This document shows, one piece after another, positions 49,957 to 64,000 of a stretch of DNA of 64,000 bases. The position numbers were made by a program, and so were the translations under genes. Origin of the DNA: Microbacterium elymi (GTDB taxonomy: Bacteria > Actinomycetota > Actinomycetes > Actinomycetales > Microbacteriaceae); NCBI RefSeq assembly GCF_021582895.2, contig NZ_CP091139.2:3504381-3568380 (forward strand), given 5' to 3'. Position 1 is the stretch's first letter; each line of letters starts with the position of its first letter. The notes beneath the pieces are model-generated. The model was not told the DNA's origin. It saw only the letters and a program-made list of their open reading frames with translations, and did not search any database.

Positions 49957-50986
49957 CGGCCCGGCTCGAGATCGACCTGGCGGCGTTCGTCGCGAATCTG
50001 CGCACGATCCGGCGCACCGTCGCCCCGGCCGAGCACCTCCTGGTGGTCAAGGACGACGCGTACGGGCATGGGCTCGCGCCGATCGTGCAGGCGGCCGCGG
50101 ATGCCGGGATCGGCTGGTTCGGCACATTCGACGTGGCCACGGCGGTCGACGTGCGACGCCTGACCGGCCCGGGCCCGCGCATCATCGCCTGGACGGTGTA
50201 CGACGACGCGGATGTCCAGGCCGCGCTCGGTGCCGACATCGAGCTGGGGCTGGGCACCGAGAGCTGGTGCGGCAGGCCGCCGCAGGCGGCCGCGCGGCGG
50301 GACGACCCGTGCGCGTGCATCTGAAGGCCGACACCGGACTGCACCGCAACGGCATCCGTCCGGAGGACTGGTCCGACGCCGTGGCAACGGCACGGGATGC
50401 CGAGGCCGGCGGCCTGCTCCGGGTGGAAGGCGTGTGGAGCCACATCGCCGAGGCGTCGGACGCCGAGGACGACGCCTCCCGTGCGGCGTTCGAGCACGCG
50501 GCGTCGGCGTTCGGGGGTCGCCCGCTTGCGGCACCTCGCGGCCAGCGCGGCCGCGTTCGCCCGCGCCGAGTTCCGGTTCGATCTGGTGCGGATCGGTGCC
50601 TTCGCCTACGGCATCCGGCCCGCCGGCGGACCCGACGACGCATATCTCGGCATCCGCCCGATCGCGACCCTGATCGCGCCCGTCATCGCGGTGGACCGGC
50701 AGAGCGTGACGCTCGGGATCGGATACCTGGACGGTCTGGACTCCCGGCTCGCGGACCGGCTGGATGTCGCGACGCCCGCCGGGAGTCGGCGGCTCCGCGA
50801 GATCGGACCCACGTCATCCACCGTCGACGGCTGGGACGCGGCATCCGTCGGCGACGACGTCGCCCTGTTCGGCGGCGGCGCCCGAGCTCGGCGACCGACA
50901 TCGCCGAACTGCTGGACACCATCGGCGAAGAGGTCGTCCTGCGGGTGTCGCCGCGACTTCCCCGGCACTACCGGTCGGTCGACTGA
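49953..50986 (+). CDS. Alanine racemase-like protein B: intact N-barrel with PLP lysine, degenerate C-domain
   Basis: About 344 residues. The PLP motif LLVVKDDAYGHG has the Schiff-base Lys33. Barrel motifs RVHLKADTGLHRNGI (the Lys and Arg near PLP) follow. In the C-domain the strand that should hold the catalytic Tyr (VSYG...) is missing. RPIATLIAPVIAVDRQSVTLGIGYLDGL goes straight to the later GY-DG strand, and the RVxMD substrate motif is absent. Three frame changes (near 50268, 50529, 50891) are GCWGC-type. The ATG overlaps the stop of protein A (ATGA), implying coupled equal synthesis. Confidence 0.8.
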
Positions 50987-50993
50987 GGTCGGA

Positions 50994-51212
50994 TCAGCCC
51001 TCGTCGAGACGGGCCGTCTCGTCGTGCCACGAGGTGGCGACGCTCGCGAGCTTCGCCTCGTACTTGCGACCGTGGTGGGCGCAGAACAGCAGCTCGCTGC
51101 CGTTGACCTCCGCGGAGATGTAGGCCTGGGCGCCGCAGGCGTCGCACCGATCCATCGCGGTCAGACGGTAGTCGACGAGGCTCTGCTCTTCGGGTGTCGT
51201 GAGTGTGCTCAT
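50994..51212 (-). CDS. Small zinc-ribbon-like protein (DUF7455)
   Basis: A 72-residue protein (LTAMDRCDACGAQAYISAEVNGSELLFCAHHGRKYEAKL) with a CxxC...CxxH metal site typical of the conserved small actinobacterial DUF7455 family. ATG 51212 follows AGGAGG. In actinobacteria this gene often lies beside the sigma factor and topoisomerase genes, as here. Function unknown. Confidence 0.85.
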   Translation of the reverse strand: MSTLTTPEEQSLVDYRLTAMDRCDACGAQAYISAEVNGSELLFCAHHGRKYEAKLASVATSWHDETARLDEG

Positions 51213-51375
51213 GGTCTGCCTCCTCGTGCTGATCGCGGTCCGTTCATGAAATACAACCACGGGCGGCCTGGGGCGATGCCCGGAACCGGGCGGGTTTCGC
51301 TCAGCGCGTAGCGCAGGCGGGCCGGGCCGTGTCTCTTCGCGGGAGAGCCGCTCCCACGGGATAACCTTGAGGATT

Positions 51376-53462
51376 GTGACCGCTGAGTACTCCGCCCATC
51401 ATCTGCAGGTGCTCGAGGGCCTGGAAGCGGTGCGCAAGCGTCCCGGGATGTACGTCGGATCGACCGACTCCCGCGGTCTGATGCACTGCCTCTGGGAGAT
51501 CATCGACAACTCGGTGGACGAGGCGCTCGGCGGCTTCGGCACCCGGATCGAGGTCGTCCTGTATGCCGACGGCAGCGTCGAGGTGCGCGACCGCGCCCGC
51601 GGAATCCCAGTCGACATCGAGCCGCGGACCGGGTTGTCCGGGGTCGAGGTGGTGTTCACCAAGCTGCACGCCGGCGGCAAGTTCGGCACCGGCTCGTACG
51701 CCGCGTCGGGCGGTCTGCACGGCGTGGGCGCGTCGGTCGTGAACGCCCTGTCGGCGCGACTGGATGTCGAGGTCGACCGCGAGGGCAAGACCTGGGCGAT
51801 GTCGTTCCGGCGGGGCGAGCCGGGCACCTTCGCCGGGGACGGTCCGGACGCGCCGTTCACGCCGTTCGACAAAGCGAGCAAGCTGGGCTCGATCGGCCGG
51901 GTCGCCAAGGGCCTGACCGGCACCCGCATCCGCTACTGGGCGGATCCGCAGATCTTCACGCGCGACTCGACGTTCGGCTTCACCGAGCTGGAGCAGCGGA
52001 TGCGGCAGACCGCGTTCCTGGTGCCGGGCCTGGAGATGGTGATCCGGGACGAGCGCGAGACCGCCGAGGGCTTCGAGCCGATCGAATCGATGTTCCGGTT
52101 CGACGGCGGCATCTCGGAGTTCGCCGAGTACCTGGCGCCGGACGCGCCGGTCACCGACACGTGGCGGCTCACCGGCTCCGGGACGTTCACCGAGACGGTG
52201 CCGGTGCTCGAGCCGACCGGGGCGATGGTGCCCACCGAGGTCGAGCGACGCTGCGATGTCGACATCGCCGCGCGCTGGGGCACCGGGTACGACACCACGC
52301 TGCGCTCGTTCGTGAACATCATCGCGACGCCCAAGGGCGGCACGCACCAGCAGGGGTTCGAACAGGGCCTGATGAAGGCCATCCGCGCGCAGATCGAGCA
52401 GAACTCCCGCAAGCTCAAGGTCGGCAACGACAAGATCGAGAAGGACGACATGCTCGCCGGGCTCACCGTCGTGCTGACGGTCCGGTTGCCCGAGCCCCAG
52501 TTCGAAGGGCAGACGAAAGAGGTGCTGGGCACGCCGGCGGTCCGCCAGATCGTCTCCAACGTCGTGAACGCGCAGCTGACCGCGCAGCTGACCTCGTCCA
52601 AGCGCGACGACAAGGTGCAGTCCTCGGCAGCTGCCTGGACAAGATCGTCGCGGAGATGAAGGCGCGCATCTCGGCGCGCGCGCACAAAGAGACCCAGCGT
52701 CGCAAGACCGCACTGGAGTCCTCCTCGCTTCCGGTGAAGCTCGTGGACTGCCGCTCGAACGAGGTCGGGATCTCGGAGCTGTTCATCGTCGAGGGCGATT
52801 CGGCGCTGGGCACGGCCAAGCTGGCCCGCAACAGCGAGCACCAGGCCCTGCTGCCGATCCGCGGCAAGATCCTCAACGTGCAGAAGGCGTCGATCGGCGA
52901 CATGCTCTCGAACGCCGAGTGCGCCGCGATCATCCAGTCGGTGGGCGCGGGGTCCGGACGATCGTTCGACCTGAGCGCGGCCCGCTACGGCAAGATCATC
53001 ATGATGAGCGATGCCGACGTCGACGGCGCGCACATCCGCACCCTGCCTGCTCACGCTGTTCTTCCGCTACATGCGCCCCCTCATCGAGGACGGGCGCGTG
53101 TTCGCCGCGGTGCCGCCGCTGCACCGGGTCATCGCGATCAACCCCGGGTCCAAGCCGAACGAGACGATGTACACCTATAGCGAGCAGGAGCTCGGACACG
53201 CTGCTCGCGCGACTGACCAAGTCCGGACGGCGCTGGCAGGAGCCGGTGCAAGCGCTACAAGGGCCTGGGTGAGATGGACGCCGACCAGCTCGCCACGACC
53301 ACCATGGATCCCGGCGGGCGCACGCTGCGCCGGGTGGGGGTGGAGGATGCCGAGGGGGCCTCCGCGGTCTTCGAGATGCTGATGGGCAGCGAGGTCGCGC
53401 CGCGTCGGTCATTCATCGTGGAGTCGAGCCACCGCCTGGTCCGCGAGCGGATCGACGCGTAG
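51376..53462 (+). CDS. parE: Type IIA topoisomerase subunit B (ParE/GyrB)
   Basis: The ATPase/TOPRIM subunit of a type II topoisomerase. About 694 residues. It has the GHKL ATP site ([22 protein letters not shown]...[14 protein letters not shown]), TOPRIM motifs ([15 protein letters not shown] with [20 protein letters not shown]), and the C-terminus [14 protein letters not shown]. Frame changes lie near 52630, 53046 (ACCCTGCCTGCTC), 53194 (extra G) and 53253 (GTGCAAGCGC). The convergent ParC-like gene and position near sigA favour topoisomerase IV-type rather than the oriC gyrase. The start is GTG 51376, eight bases past TAACCT (51362-51367). Confidence 0.9.
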
Positions 53463-53551
53463 CCGCCGAGCCCGCCAGAATGATCGCCGCGCCGGCCGCG
53501 AGCAGGGGCAGCACGCACACGGCTCGATCACATACCCGCGTTCGGTGGGCG

Positions 53552-55997
<2,446 letters not shown>

Positions 55998-56056
55998 GCT
56001 TCTTCCGGGTCTCGCGGGACGGACACAGCCGCACACCGTATGCGAGACTGGCCCCG

Positions 56057-57190
56057 ATGACCATCAGCCTACCGGCCGACTCGCCGGGTGCCCGGAGCCT
56101 CACCGACGTCGTGCCAGAGCTGCTGGCGGCACTGGACGGACGCTCGGAGTGGTTCGCGCCGGCTTCCAGCGCGATCGTGTTCGTCGTGGACGGGCTGGGC
56201 GCGCACAACCTGTCGGCGCGGGCCGGCCACGCCCGCTTCCTCAGCACCGTGCGCTCCCGCCGTGACGTTGCCCGCACCGTCTTCCCCTCGACCACCGCGG
56301 CGGCCCTGACCAGTCTGCTGACCGGCGTCGACCCGGGCAGCACGGCATCGTCGGGTATCGCGTCCACGACCCGGAGCACGACCGCGTGGTCAACCAGCTC
56401 AAGGGCTGGGAGGACGGCCACATCGATCCGCTGCACTGGCAGCGCGCCGAGCCCATCCTCGCGCGGGAGGCGGCCGCCGGCCGGCCCTGCTTCGTCGTCT
56501 CCAAGCCGGCGTTCGTCGGCTCGGGGTTCACCGAGGCCACGCTGCGCGGAGGGCAGATGTTCCCGGCGCCGACCGTACTGGAGCGGGTCCAGCTCGCCGC
56601 CGACCTGGCCGGGCGCCACCCCGGTGCGCTGATCTACGTGTACACGTCGAGTCTGGATGCGACAGGGCACAAGCACGGCTGGGAGTCCGAGGAGTGGTTG
56701 GCGGCGCTCGAGCAGGTGGATGCCGCGGCCCGGGCCCTCGGCGCGGCCCTGCCGGCGGGTGCGGGGGCGGTGATCACCGCCGATCACGGCATGGTCGACG
56801 TGCCGCGTCATCGCCAGGTGCTGTTCGGGGTCGGCGACGATCTCGCCGACGACGTCCGGCACGTGGCCGGTGAGCCGCGGATGCTGCACCTGCACGCCGA
56901 GCCCGGGCGTGCGACGGCCGTGCGGGACCGGTGGCAGGAGGCCGAAGGAGCGCGGTCCTGGGTGCTCACCCGGGACGAGGCGATCGCGGCCGGCCTGTTC
57001 GGAGATGTCGACCCGGCCGTCCGGCCGCGGATCGGCGACGTGCTCGTGGCCGCCCGCGCTGGCGTGGCCTACTACGACGACCGCGAGCCGGACAAGAAGC
57101 CGCAAGCGGATGATCGGCCAGCACGGCTCGATGACCGACCAGGAACGCACCGTGCCGCTGGTCCGACTGGGCGCGTTCGCCCGCTCGTGA
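56057..57190 (+). CDS. Alkaline phosphatase-superfamily nucleotide pyrophosphatase/phosphodiesterase
   Basis: About 377 residues. It has metal site [13 protein letters not shown], nucleophile Thr in [29 protein letters not shown], and [11 protein letters not shown] (metal His). This is the NPP-type member of the superfamily. Frame changes are near 56335 (a lost base creating GCAGC) and 57105 (CCGCAAGCGG for CCGCAGCGG), the latter restoring the end [28 protein letters not shown]. It has no signal peptide. It lies back to back with parC and converges on sepH. Confidence 0.82.
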
Positions 57191-57197
57191 TGCCGGA

Positions 57198-58250
57198 TCA
57201 GCTGTCCTCGGTACGTGCGCCGAACACGATCTCGTCCCACGACGGCATCGCGGGGCGGCCCTTGCGGCGTCCGTCGCCGACGGATGCCTCAGTGCGATCG
57301 CCGGCGGTCGGCTCGTCCTCGCCGGAGGAGTCCTCACTGCCGTCGTAGCCCGCTTCGAAGGCGTCGAATAGCGCCACCGGCTGCGGAGACGGCGTCGGCG
57401 CCGGTGCAGAGGACGTGTCGTCCTCGTCCACGGGCAGGGGCGCCCGCTGTCCGCGGCGCCGGCGCAGGGCTTCGAGCAGGTCGGCGGTCTCGCTGGAGGT
57501 CTGCGACTGCTCCGGTGCGCGGTTGATCGCGGCATCCTGGGCCGCGGGGGAGGCCGCACTTTCGGCGCCCGCCGCCGCGTCGGTGTCGGGCCGGAGTCGA
57601 CGCGGGCCGAATGCGCCGCTGTCGAACCGGGAGTCGTCCTTCGGCTCGGGCGTGTCCAGCGCCCGCAGCCGCGGGATCAGGCCGTCCGGCAGCGAGCCCT
57701 GACGCGAGAGCTGGGTGGCGTCGGCGTTCAGCGGCGACAGCGTGCTGCGCCGCGGGTCGAAGCCCCACCGGGCATCATGGTCCACCCCGGAGGCGGTGAA
57801 CTCGAGCTTGAGCACCCAGCCGGTGAGCTCCTTCCAGCTGGTCCAGCGTTCACCGGTGGCGTCCGCCTCGGCGAGCTTCGCCCGCACGGCCCCGCCGAAC
57901 GTCGGCGTGGCGTCGTCGAGGTCGCCGGCCACCAGCACCGGCACCGCCAGCGCCTGGCCGACCATGTGCTCCCGCTCGGCGAGCACCGGAGCCTCGTAGC
58001 GGGCGACATCCTCGACGGTGACGTCCAGCGCCTCGGCGACCTCGGCCGCCGACATCCCCGCGCGCACGCGCGCCTGGATATCGCGTGGACTGGGGCGGGC
58101 GCCACGCGGCTCGGTGCGCTCGCTGTGCCGGTGGGAGCGCTTGAGCTCGGCGCGCAGAACGTCATCCACGACGAGCGTGAAGCGCTGCCCGGATTCGGTC
58201 GCGAGCACGAGCGCGTCGTCTTCTGATCCGATGACTCTCAGCTGTTCCAT
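57198..58250 (-). CDS. sepH: Septation protein SepH
   Basis: A 350-residue actinobacterial cell-division protein that promotes FtsZ assembly. The N-terminal DUF3071 has a helix-turn-helix core (RPSPRDIQARVRAGMSAAEVAEALDVTVEDVARYEAPVLAER). A long disordered acidic/Ser-rich linker follows and then the conserved C-terminal peptide MPSWDEIVFGARTEDS. It is intact. The ATG at 58250 opens MEQLRVIGSEDDALVL. It converges on the NPP-like gene. Confidence 0.92.
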   Translation of the reverse strand: MEQLRVIGSEDDALVLATESGQRFTLVVDDVLRAELKRSHRHSERTEPRGARPSPRDIQARVRAGMSAAEVAEALDVTVEDVARYEAPVLAEREHMVGQALAVPVLVAGDLDDATPTFGGAVRAKLAEADATGERWTSWKELTGWVLKLEFTASGVDHDARWGFDPRRSTLSPLNADATQLSRQGSLPDGLIPRLRALDTPEPKDDSRFDSGAFGPRRLRPDTDAAAGAESAASPAAQDAAINRAPEQSQTSSETADLLEALRRRRGQRAPLPVDEDDTSSAPAPTPSPQPVALFDAFEAGYDGSEDSSGEDEPTAGDRTEASVGDGRRKGRPAMPSWDEIVFGARTEDS

Positions 58251-58471
58251 GCGAACCGCGCCTTTCCATCTGCGGGTGTGGGCCCATGTTCGCATGCGCG
58301 GGCGCGCACGGCGGGAATATCGCGGGCGCGCCGCCTGTTTCACGGCACGATCACGAGTGTGAAGCGGATCTCGCAACCCCGCATTTGCGAAATGCGCCGA
58401 CGTCGTGCAAACTGTCGCCGCCCCGATCGGGCAGCGGCACCACACAATGGGGAAAGTAGAGACCTGAGGGA

Positions 58472-58765
58472 ATGGCCACCGATTACGACGCACCGCGCAA
58501 GAACGAGGACGACAGCGAGTCGATCGAGGCCCTGAAAGAGCGGGTACCGGACAAGCTGTCCGGATCGGTCGACGTCGAGGATTCCGACAACCCCTCGGGC
58601 TTCGAACTCCCGGGCGCGGACTTGTCCGACCTCGAGCTGGACGTCGTCGTGCTGCCGCCGCAGGAGGACGAGTTCACGTGCATGAGCTGCTTCCTGGTGA
58701 AGCACCGCTCCCAGCTGGACCACGAGGACAACGCCGGGCCGATCTGCATCGACTGCGCGGCCTGA
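58472..58765 (+). CDS. DUF4193 zinc-ribbon protein
   Basis: A 97-residue highly acidic protein with a C-terminal ribbon CMSCFLVKHRSQL...CIDC (two CxxC pairs). The family is universal in actinobacteria and resembles RbpA-neighbour small zinc proteins. ATG 58472 follows CTGAGGGA at close spacing. It is intact and converges on the DUF3093 gene. Function is unproven. Confidence 0.9.
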   Translation: MATDYDAPRKNEDDSESIEALKERVPDKLSGSVDVEDSDNPSGFELPGADLSDLELDVVVLPPQEDEFTCMSCFLVKHRSQLDHEDNAGPICIDCAA

Positions 58766-58772
58766 CGGCTGC

Positions 58773-59267
58773 TCAGCCGCGGTCGGCGGCGCGCGCCTGC
58801 GCGCGGCGGACCGCGGCGGCCAGCCGGTCGGGCGTGCGCGAGGACACCACCCAGGACGGGGTGGGATCGTCGGGGTCGATCACGCCGACCCGGATCGCTC
58901 CGTCGATCCCGCCGCGAATCAGGTGCCACGCCCCGCGCGGCAGACCGGGTCCGCGCAGTTCGCGCGCCTCGGGTCCGGTGAACCAGGTCACCTCGCCGAG
59001 CATCTCGACCGGGATGCGGGCGCGTCCGGCGCGCAGCAGCCCGTCCCGCACCTCGACGACCGGCGCGGCCGTCAGCAGGGCGGCGATGATCGCGACCGCG
59101 ACCAGGATGCCGATCACGAGCGCCAGCGTCTGGTCGAACGGGACGAACACCATCGTCGCCATCGGCGCGGCGACCGCGGCGGACACGATCACCCACAGTG
59201 AAGGGGTGAGTCGCTCGCGGTACGTCGTCCCGGCAGCGTGCGTGATACCGGCTGATGTCTTCTGCAT
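58773..59267 (-). CDS. DUF3093 membrane protein
   Basis: A 164-residue protein with two adjacent membrane helices ([22 protein letters not shown] and [19 protein letters not shown]) and a soluble tail ([26 protein letters not shown]). It is a conserved actinobacterial family always divergent from dut; the two start codons are only 13 bases apart. Intact. Confidence 0.88.
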   Translation of the reverse strand: MQKTSAGITHAAGTTYRERLTPSLWVIVSAAVAAPMATMVFVPFDQTLALVIGILVAVAIIAALLTAAPVVEVRDGLLRAGRARIPVEMLGEVTWFTGPEARELRGPGLPRGAWHLIRGGIDGAIRVGVIDPDDPTPSWVVSSRTPDRLAAAVRRAQARAADRG

Positions 59268-59279
59268 TACCCTCGTGGA

Positions 59280-59733
59280 GTGACCGAAACCGTGGACGTC
59301 CCCATTATCGCGCCCGTGCTCCCAGCGTACGCACATCCCGGCGATGCGGGCGCCGATCTGGTATCGACCGAGGCGCTCCGCCTCGGCCCCGGCGAGCGGG
59401 CGCTGGTGGGCACCGGGGTGCGGATCGCGCTGCCCGACGGACATGTGGCCTTCGTGGTGCCGCGCAGCGGACTGGCCACCAAGCACGGCATCACGATCGT
59501 GAACGCACCGGGAACGGTGGACGCCGGCTACCGGGGCGAGCTGAAGGTCACGCTGCTGAACACCGACGCGCGCGAGCCGTACGACATCGCGGCGGGCGAC
59601 CGGATCGCGCAAGCTGATCGTCATGCCGGTCTCGCGCGCCCGGTTCGTCCCCGTCGACACGCTGCCCGACAGCGTGCGCGGCGAAGGCGGATTCGGCTCC
59701 ACGGGCTACCAGAACGAGACGAGGAACTCCTGA
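59280..59733 (+). CDS. dut: dUTP diphosphatase
   Basis: Hydrolyses dUTP to keep uracil out of DNA and supply dUMP. It has 150 residues after repair. All five trimeric dUTPase motifs are present: [42 protein letters not shown] and [10 protein letters not shown]. An extra A near 59612 (GCGCAAGCTG) moves the last third out of frame. TACCCT (59268-59273) is six bases before GTG 59280, a leaderless-type start. The stop overlaps the next ATG (TGATG). Confidence 0.95.
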
Positions 59734-60329
59734 TGACCGATGCGACCCCCGACGCGGGTCCTCACAAGTCCGCCCCGGGCGACCGCTCGGCGGTCGGCCC
59801 GTTCGACGACTCCGAGGCCAACCCGGTCCGCCCCTACATCGATCTCGGCGGGATCAAGATCCTGCCGCGTGAGGGGCTGAACCTGCGACTCGAGGTCGAG
59901 GAGCAGTCGCAGCGCATCGTCGCGGTGGGCCTGGACTATGCCGACTCGACGCTGCAGGTGCAGCCGTTCGCGGCTCCCCGGTCGACCGGTCTGTGGGACG
60001 AGACGCGCGATCAGATCCGCCAGCAGGTGCGCCAGCAGGGCGGCCGCGTGGAGGAGCGTGAGGGCCCCCTGGGGGCCGAGCTGCTGGCCGAGGTGCCCGT
60101 GGTGGGCACCGACGGTGCGGCCGGCCGGCGCCTGGCCCGCTTCATCGGCGTGGACGGCCCGCGATGGTTCCTGCGCGGTGTGATCGGCGGCGCGGCGACG
60201 GCCGACATCGATGCCGCGGCCAAGCTCGAGGATCTCTTCCGCTCGATCGTCGTGGTCCGCGGCGGTTCGCCCATGCCCCCGCGCGACCTCATCCCGTTGA
60301 AGATGCCCTCCACCCCGGGGGCGGCGTGA
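59733..60329 (+). CDS. DUF3710 protein
   Basis: A 198-residue soluble protein ([26 protein letters not shown]..., [43 protein letters not shown]). Family members occur directly after dut in actinobacteria. It overlaps dut by one base and the DUF3159 gene by four (GTGA). It is intact. Function unknown. Confidence 0.88.
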   Translation: MTDATPDAGPHKSAPGDRSAVGPFDDSEANPVRPYIDLGGIKILPREGLNLRLEVEEQSQRIVAVGLDYADSTLQVQPFAAPRSTGLWDETRDQIRQQVRQQGGRVEEREGPLGAELLAEVPVVGTDGAAGRRLARFIGVDGPRWFLRGVIGGAATADIDAAAKLEDLFRSIVVVRGGSPMPPRDLIPLKMPSTPGAA

Positions 60330-61081
60330 CCGATCCGCAGGACGAACAGCCCGCGACATCCGACCTGCTCGGTGCCGCCCTCGGCGGCGCCGCCCGCCGG
60401 GCCGGCCTGGACCCGAACCAGTCGACGAGCACCGGACACCTGGTCTGGCATGCGATCGGCGGATGGCGGGGCATCCTCGAGTCGGTGCTGCCCACGCTCG
60501 TCTTCGTCGTGGTGTGGACGATCACCGTCGACCAGGCGACGCAGAAGGGCGACCTGTGGCTGGCCGCCGGACTGTCCGTGGGCCTGGCCGTCGTGTTCAC
60601 CCTCGTGCGGCTGATCACGCGATCGAGCGCGTCCGCAGCGGTGGGCGGTCTGATCGCCACGGCCGCGGCCGCGGCGCTGGCACTGTGGACCGGCCGCGCC
60701 GCCGACAACTTCGTGTTCGGGCTGATCACGAACGGGCTGTACGGCAGCGCGATGCTCATCTCGGCGCTCGTCGGCTGGCCGCTGATCGGTCTGGCCGTCG
60801 GCTGGCTCATGAACGACGGCACCCGCTGGCGTGCCGACCGGCGCAAGCGCCGCGCCTTCTTCTGGCTCACGATCGCGTGGGCCGCGCTGTTCGCCGCGCG
60901 ACTCGCCGTCGAGCTGCCGCTGTTCCTCACCGAGCAGGTGACCGCCCTCGGCACGCTGAAGATCGCCATGGGACTGCCGCTGTTCGCCCCCATGGTGGCG
61001 GTGACCTGGCTGGCCGTGCGCGGACTGTATCCGAAGCCGGCGGACGGCGCGTCCGAGGCCGGCGGCGCGCACGACGAGTGA
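60326..61081 (+). CDS. DUF3159 membrane protein
   Basis: A 251-residue protein with about six membrane helices ([66 protein letters not shown]). It is the third gene of the dut-DUF3710-DUF3159 unit, started by GTG 60326 overlapping the previous stop. It is intact. Its TGA sits against the palindromic operator of the aconitase gene. Confidence 0.88.
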   Translation: MTDPQDEQPATSDLLGAALGGAARRAGLDPNQSTSTGHLVWHAIGGWRGILESVLPTLVFVVVWTITVDQATQKGDLWLAAGLSVGLAVVFTLVRLITRSSASAAVGGLIATAAAAALALWTGRAADNFVFGLITNGLYGSAMLISALVGWPLIGLAVGWLMNDGTRWRADRRKRRAFFWLTIAWAALFAARLAVELPLFLTEQVTALGTLKIAMGLPLFAPMVAVTWLAVRGLYPKPADGASEAGGAHDE

Positions 61082-61084
61082 TAC

Positions 61085-61108
61085 ATTTATCTTGACGTCA
61101 AGATAAAT
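61085..61108. promoter_or_regulatory. Perfect 24-bp palindromic operator upstream of aconitase
   Basis: Bases 61085-61108 are an exact palindrome with half-site ATTTATCTTGAC and centre at 61096/61097. It is strongly AT-rich in an otherwise high-GC region. It lies about 60 bases before the acnA start. Such TATCTTGA-type palindromes are typical MarR/GntR-class binding sites; the regulator is not in the window. Confidence 0.75.
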
Positions 61109-61167
61109 AGGAAGAAGGGATCGCGGGCGATCGTCCGCATACCCGCCGCCGACGAAGGAGACGAGAC

Positions 61168-63974
<2,807 letters not shown>

Positions 63975-64000
63975 GCCCGCACCGGGAAAGGCCCCGCCCT

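Noticed and set aside
53463..53551. Short hydrophobic minus-strand frame between parE and parC ends
   Set aside because: About 35 residues, no ribosome-binding site, overlapping the end of parE. It is more likely chance.

Overview
The window is high-GC chromosomal DNA from an actinobacterium, most likely Microbacterium or a close relative in Microbacteriaceae. This rests on the gene order (dnaG/tRNA-Asn; fabD-fabH-acpP-fabF behind a PucR-type regulator and aceE; glnA2-glnE facing glnA; dut-DUF3710-DUF3159; sepH; a convergent parE/parC pair; a primary sigma factor with a Lys/Ala-rich N-terminus) and on many leaderless-type starts. It is mostly core genome. No prophage, insertion sequence or CRISPR array was seen.

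Layout. 1-4.8 kb: dnaG end, an atypical ABC ATPase, tRNA-Asn, RNase H, a decayed acetyltransferase, def, a DMT transporter, tRNA-Met. 4.9-9.9 kb: a sulfatase divergent from a SulP transporter, then a HAD phosphatase. 10-14 kb: a DUF385 protein, a GmrSD-like DUF262/DUF1524 protein, an unassigned 2OG-oxygenase-like protein, DUF3145. 14-21.6 kb: fatty-acid synthesis genes, their regulator and pyruvate dehydrogenase E1. 21.8-28 kb: tRNA-Val, a coiled-coil/zinc-ribbon protein, a family A polymerase, a DUF4012 plus LPXTG cell-surface pair, RNase P RNA, polyphosphate glucokinase. 28-35.6 kb: nitrogen assimilation. 35.7-42.8 kb: E2 and E3 of a 2-oxoacid dehydrogenase, aminopeptidase, PAC2. 43-47 kb: sigma factor, CofE-like ligase, DUF222-HNH protein. 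47-51 kb: two divergent paralogous ATP-grasp ligases and two overlapping alanine-racemase-like genes. 51-64 kb: type II topoisomerase pair, a nucleotide-pyrophosphatase-like protein, sepH, small DUF genes, dut operon, aconitase.

Two observations stand out. First, the overlapping racemase genes have lost complementary halves of the alanine racemase active site. One has Arg in place of the PLP lysine but keeps the catalytic-Tyr motif; the other keeps the lysine but lacks the Tyr segment. Because the canonical active site is built from Lys of one subunit and Tyr of the other, an obligate heterodimer with one working site is a concrete prediction. Second, about 50 single-base frameshifts interrupt almost every long gene, including essential ones. 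The great majority sit in GCAGC/GCTGC (GCWGC), typically GCAGC read as GCAAGC. This fits consensus errors at a modified GCWGC motif and not gene decay. Gene coordinates below span the whole repaired gene, and the suspected frameshift positions are given.
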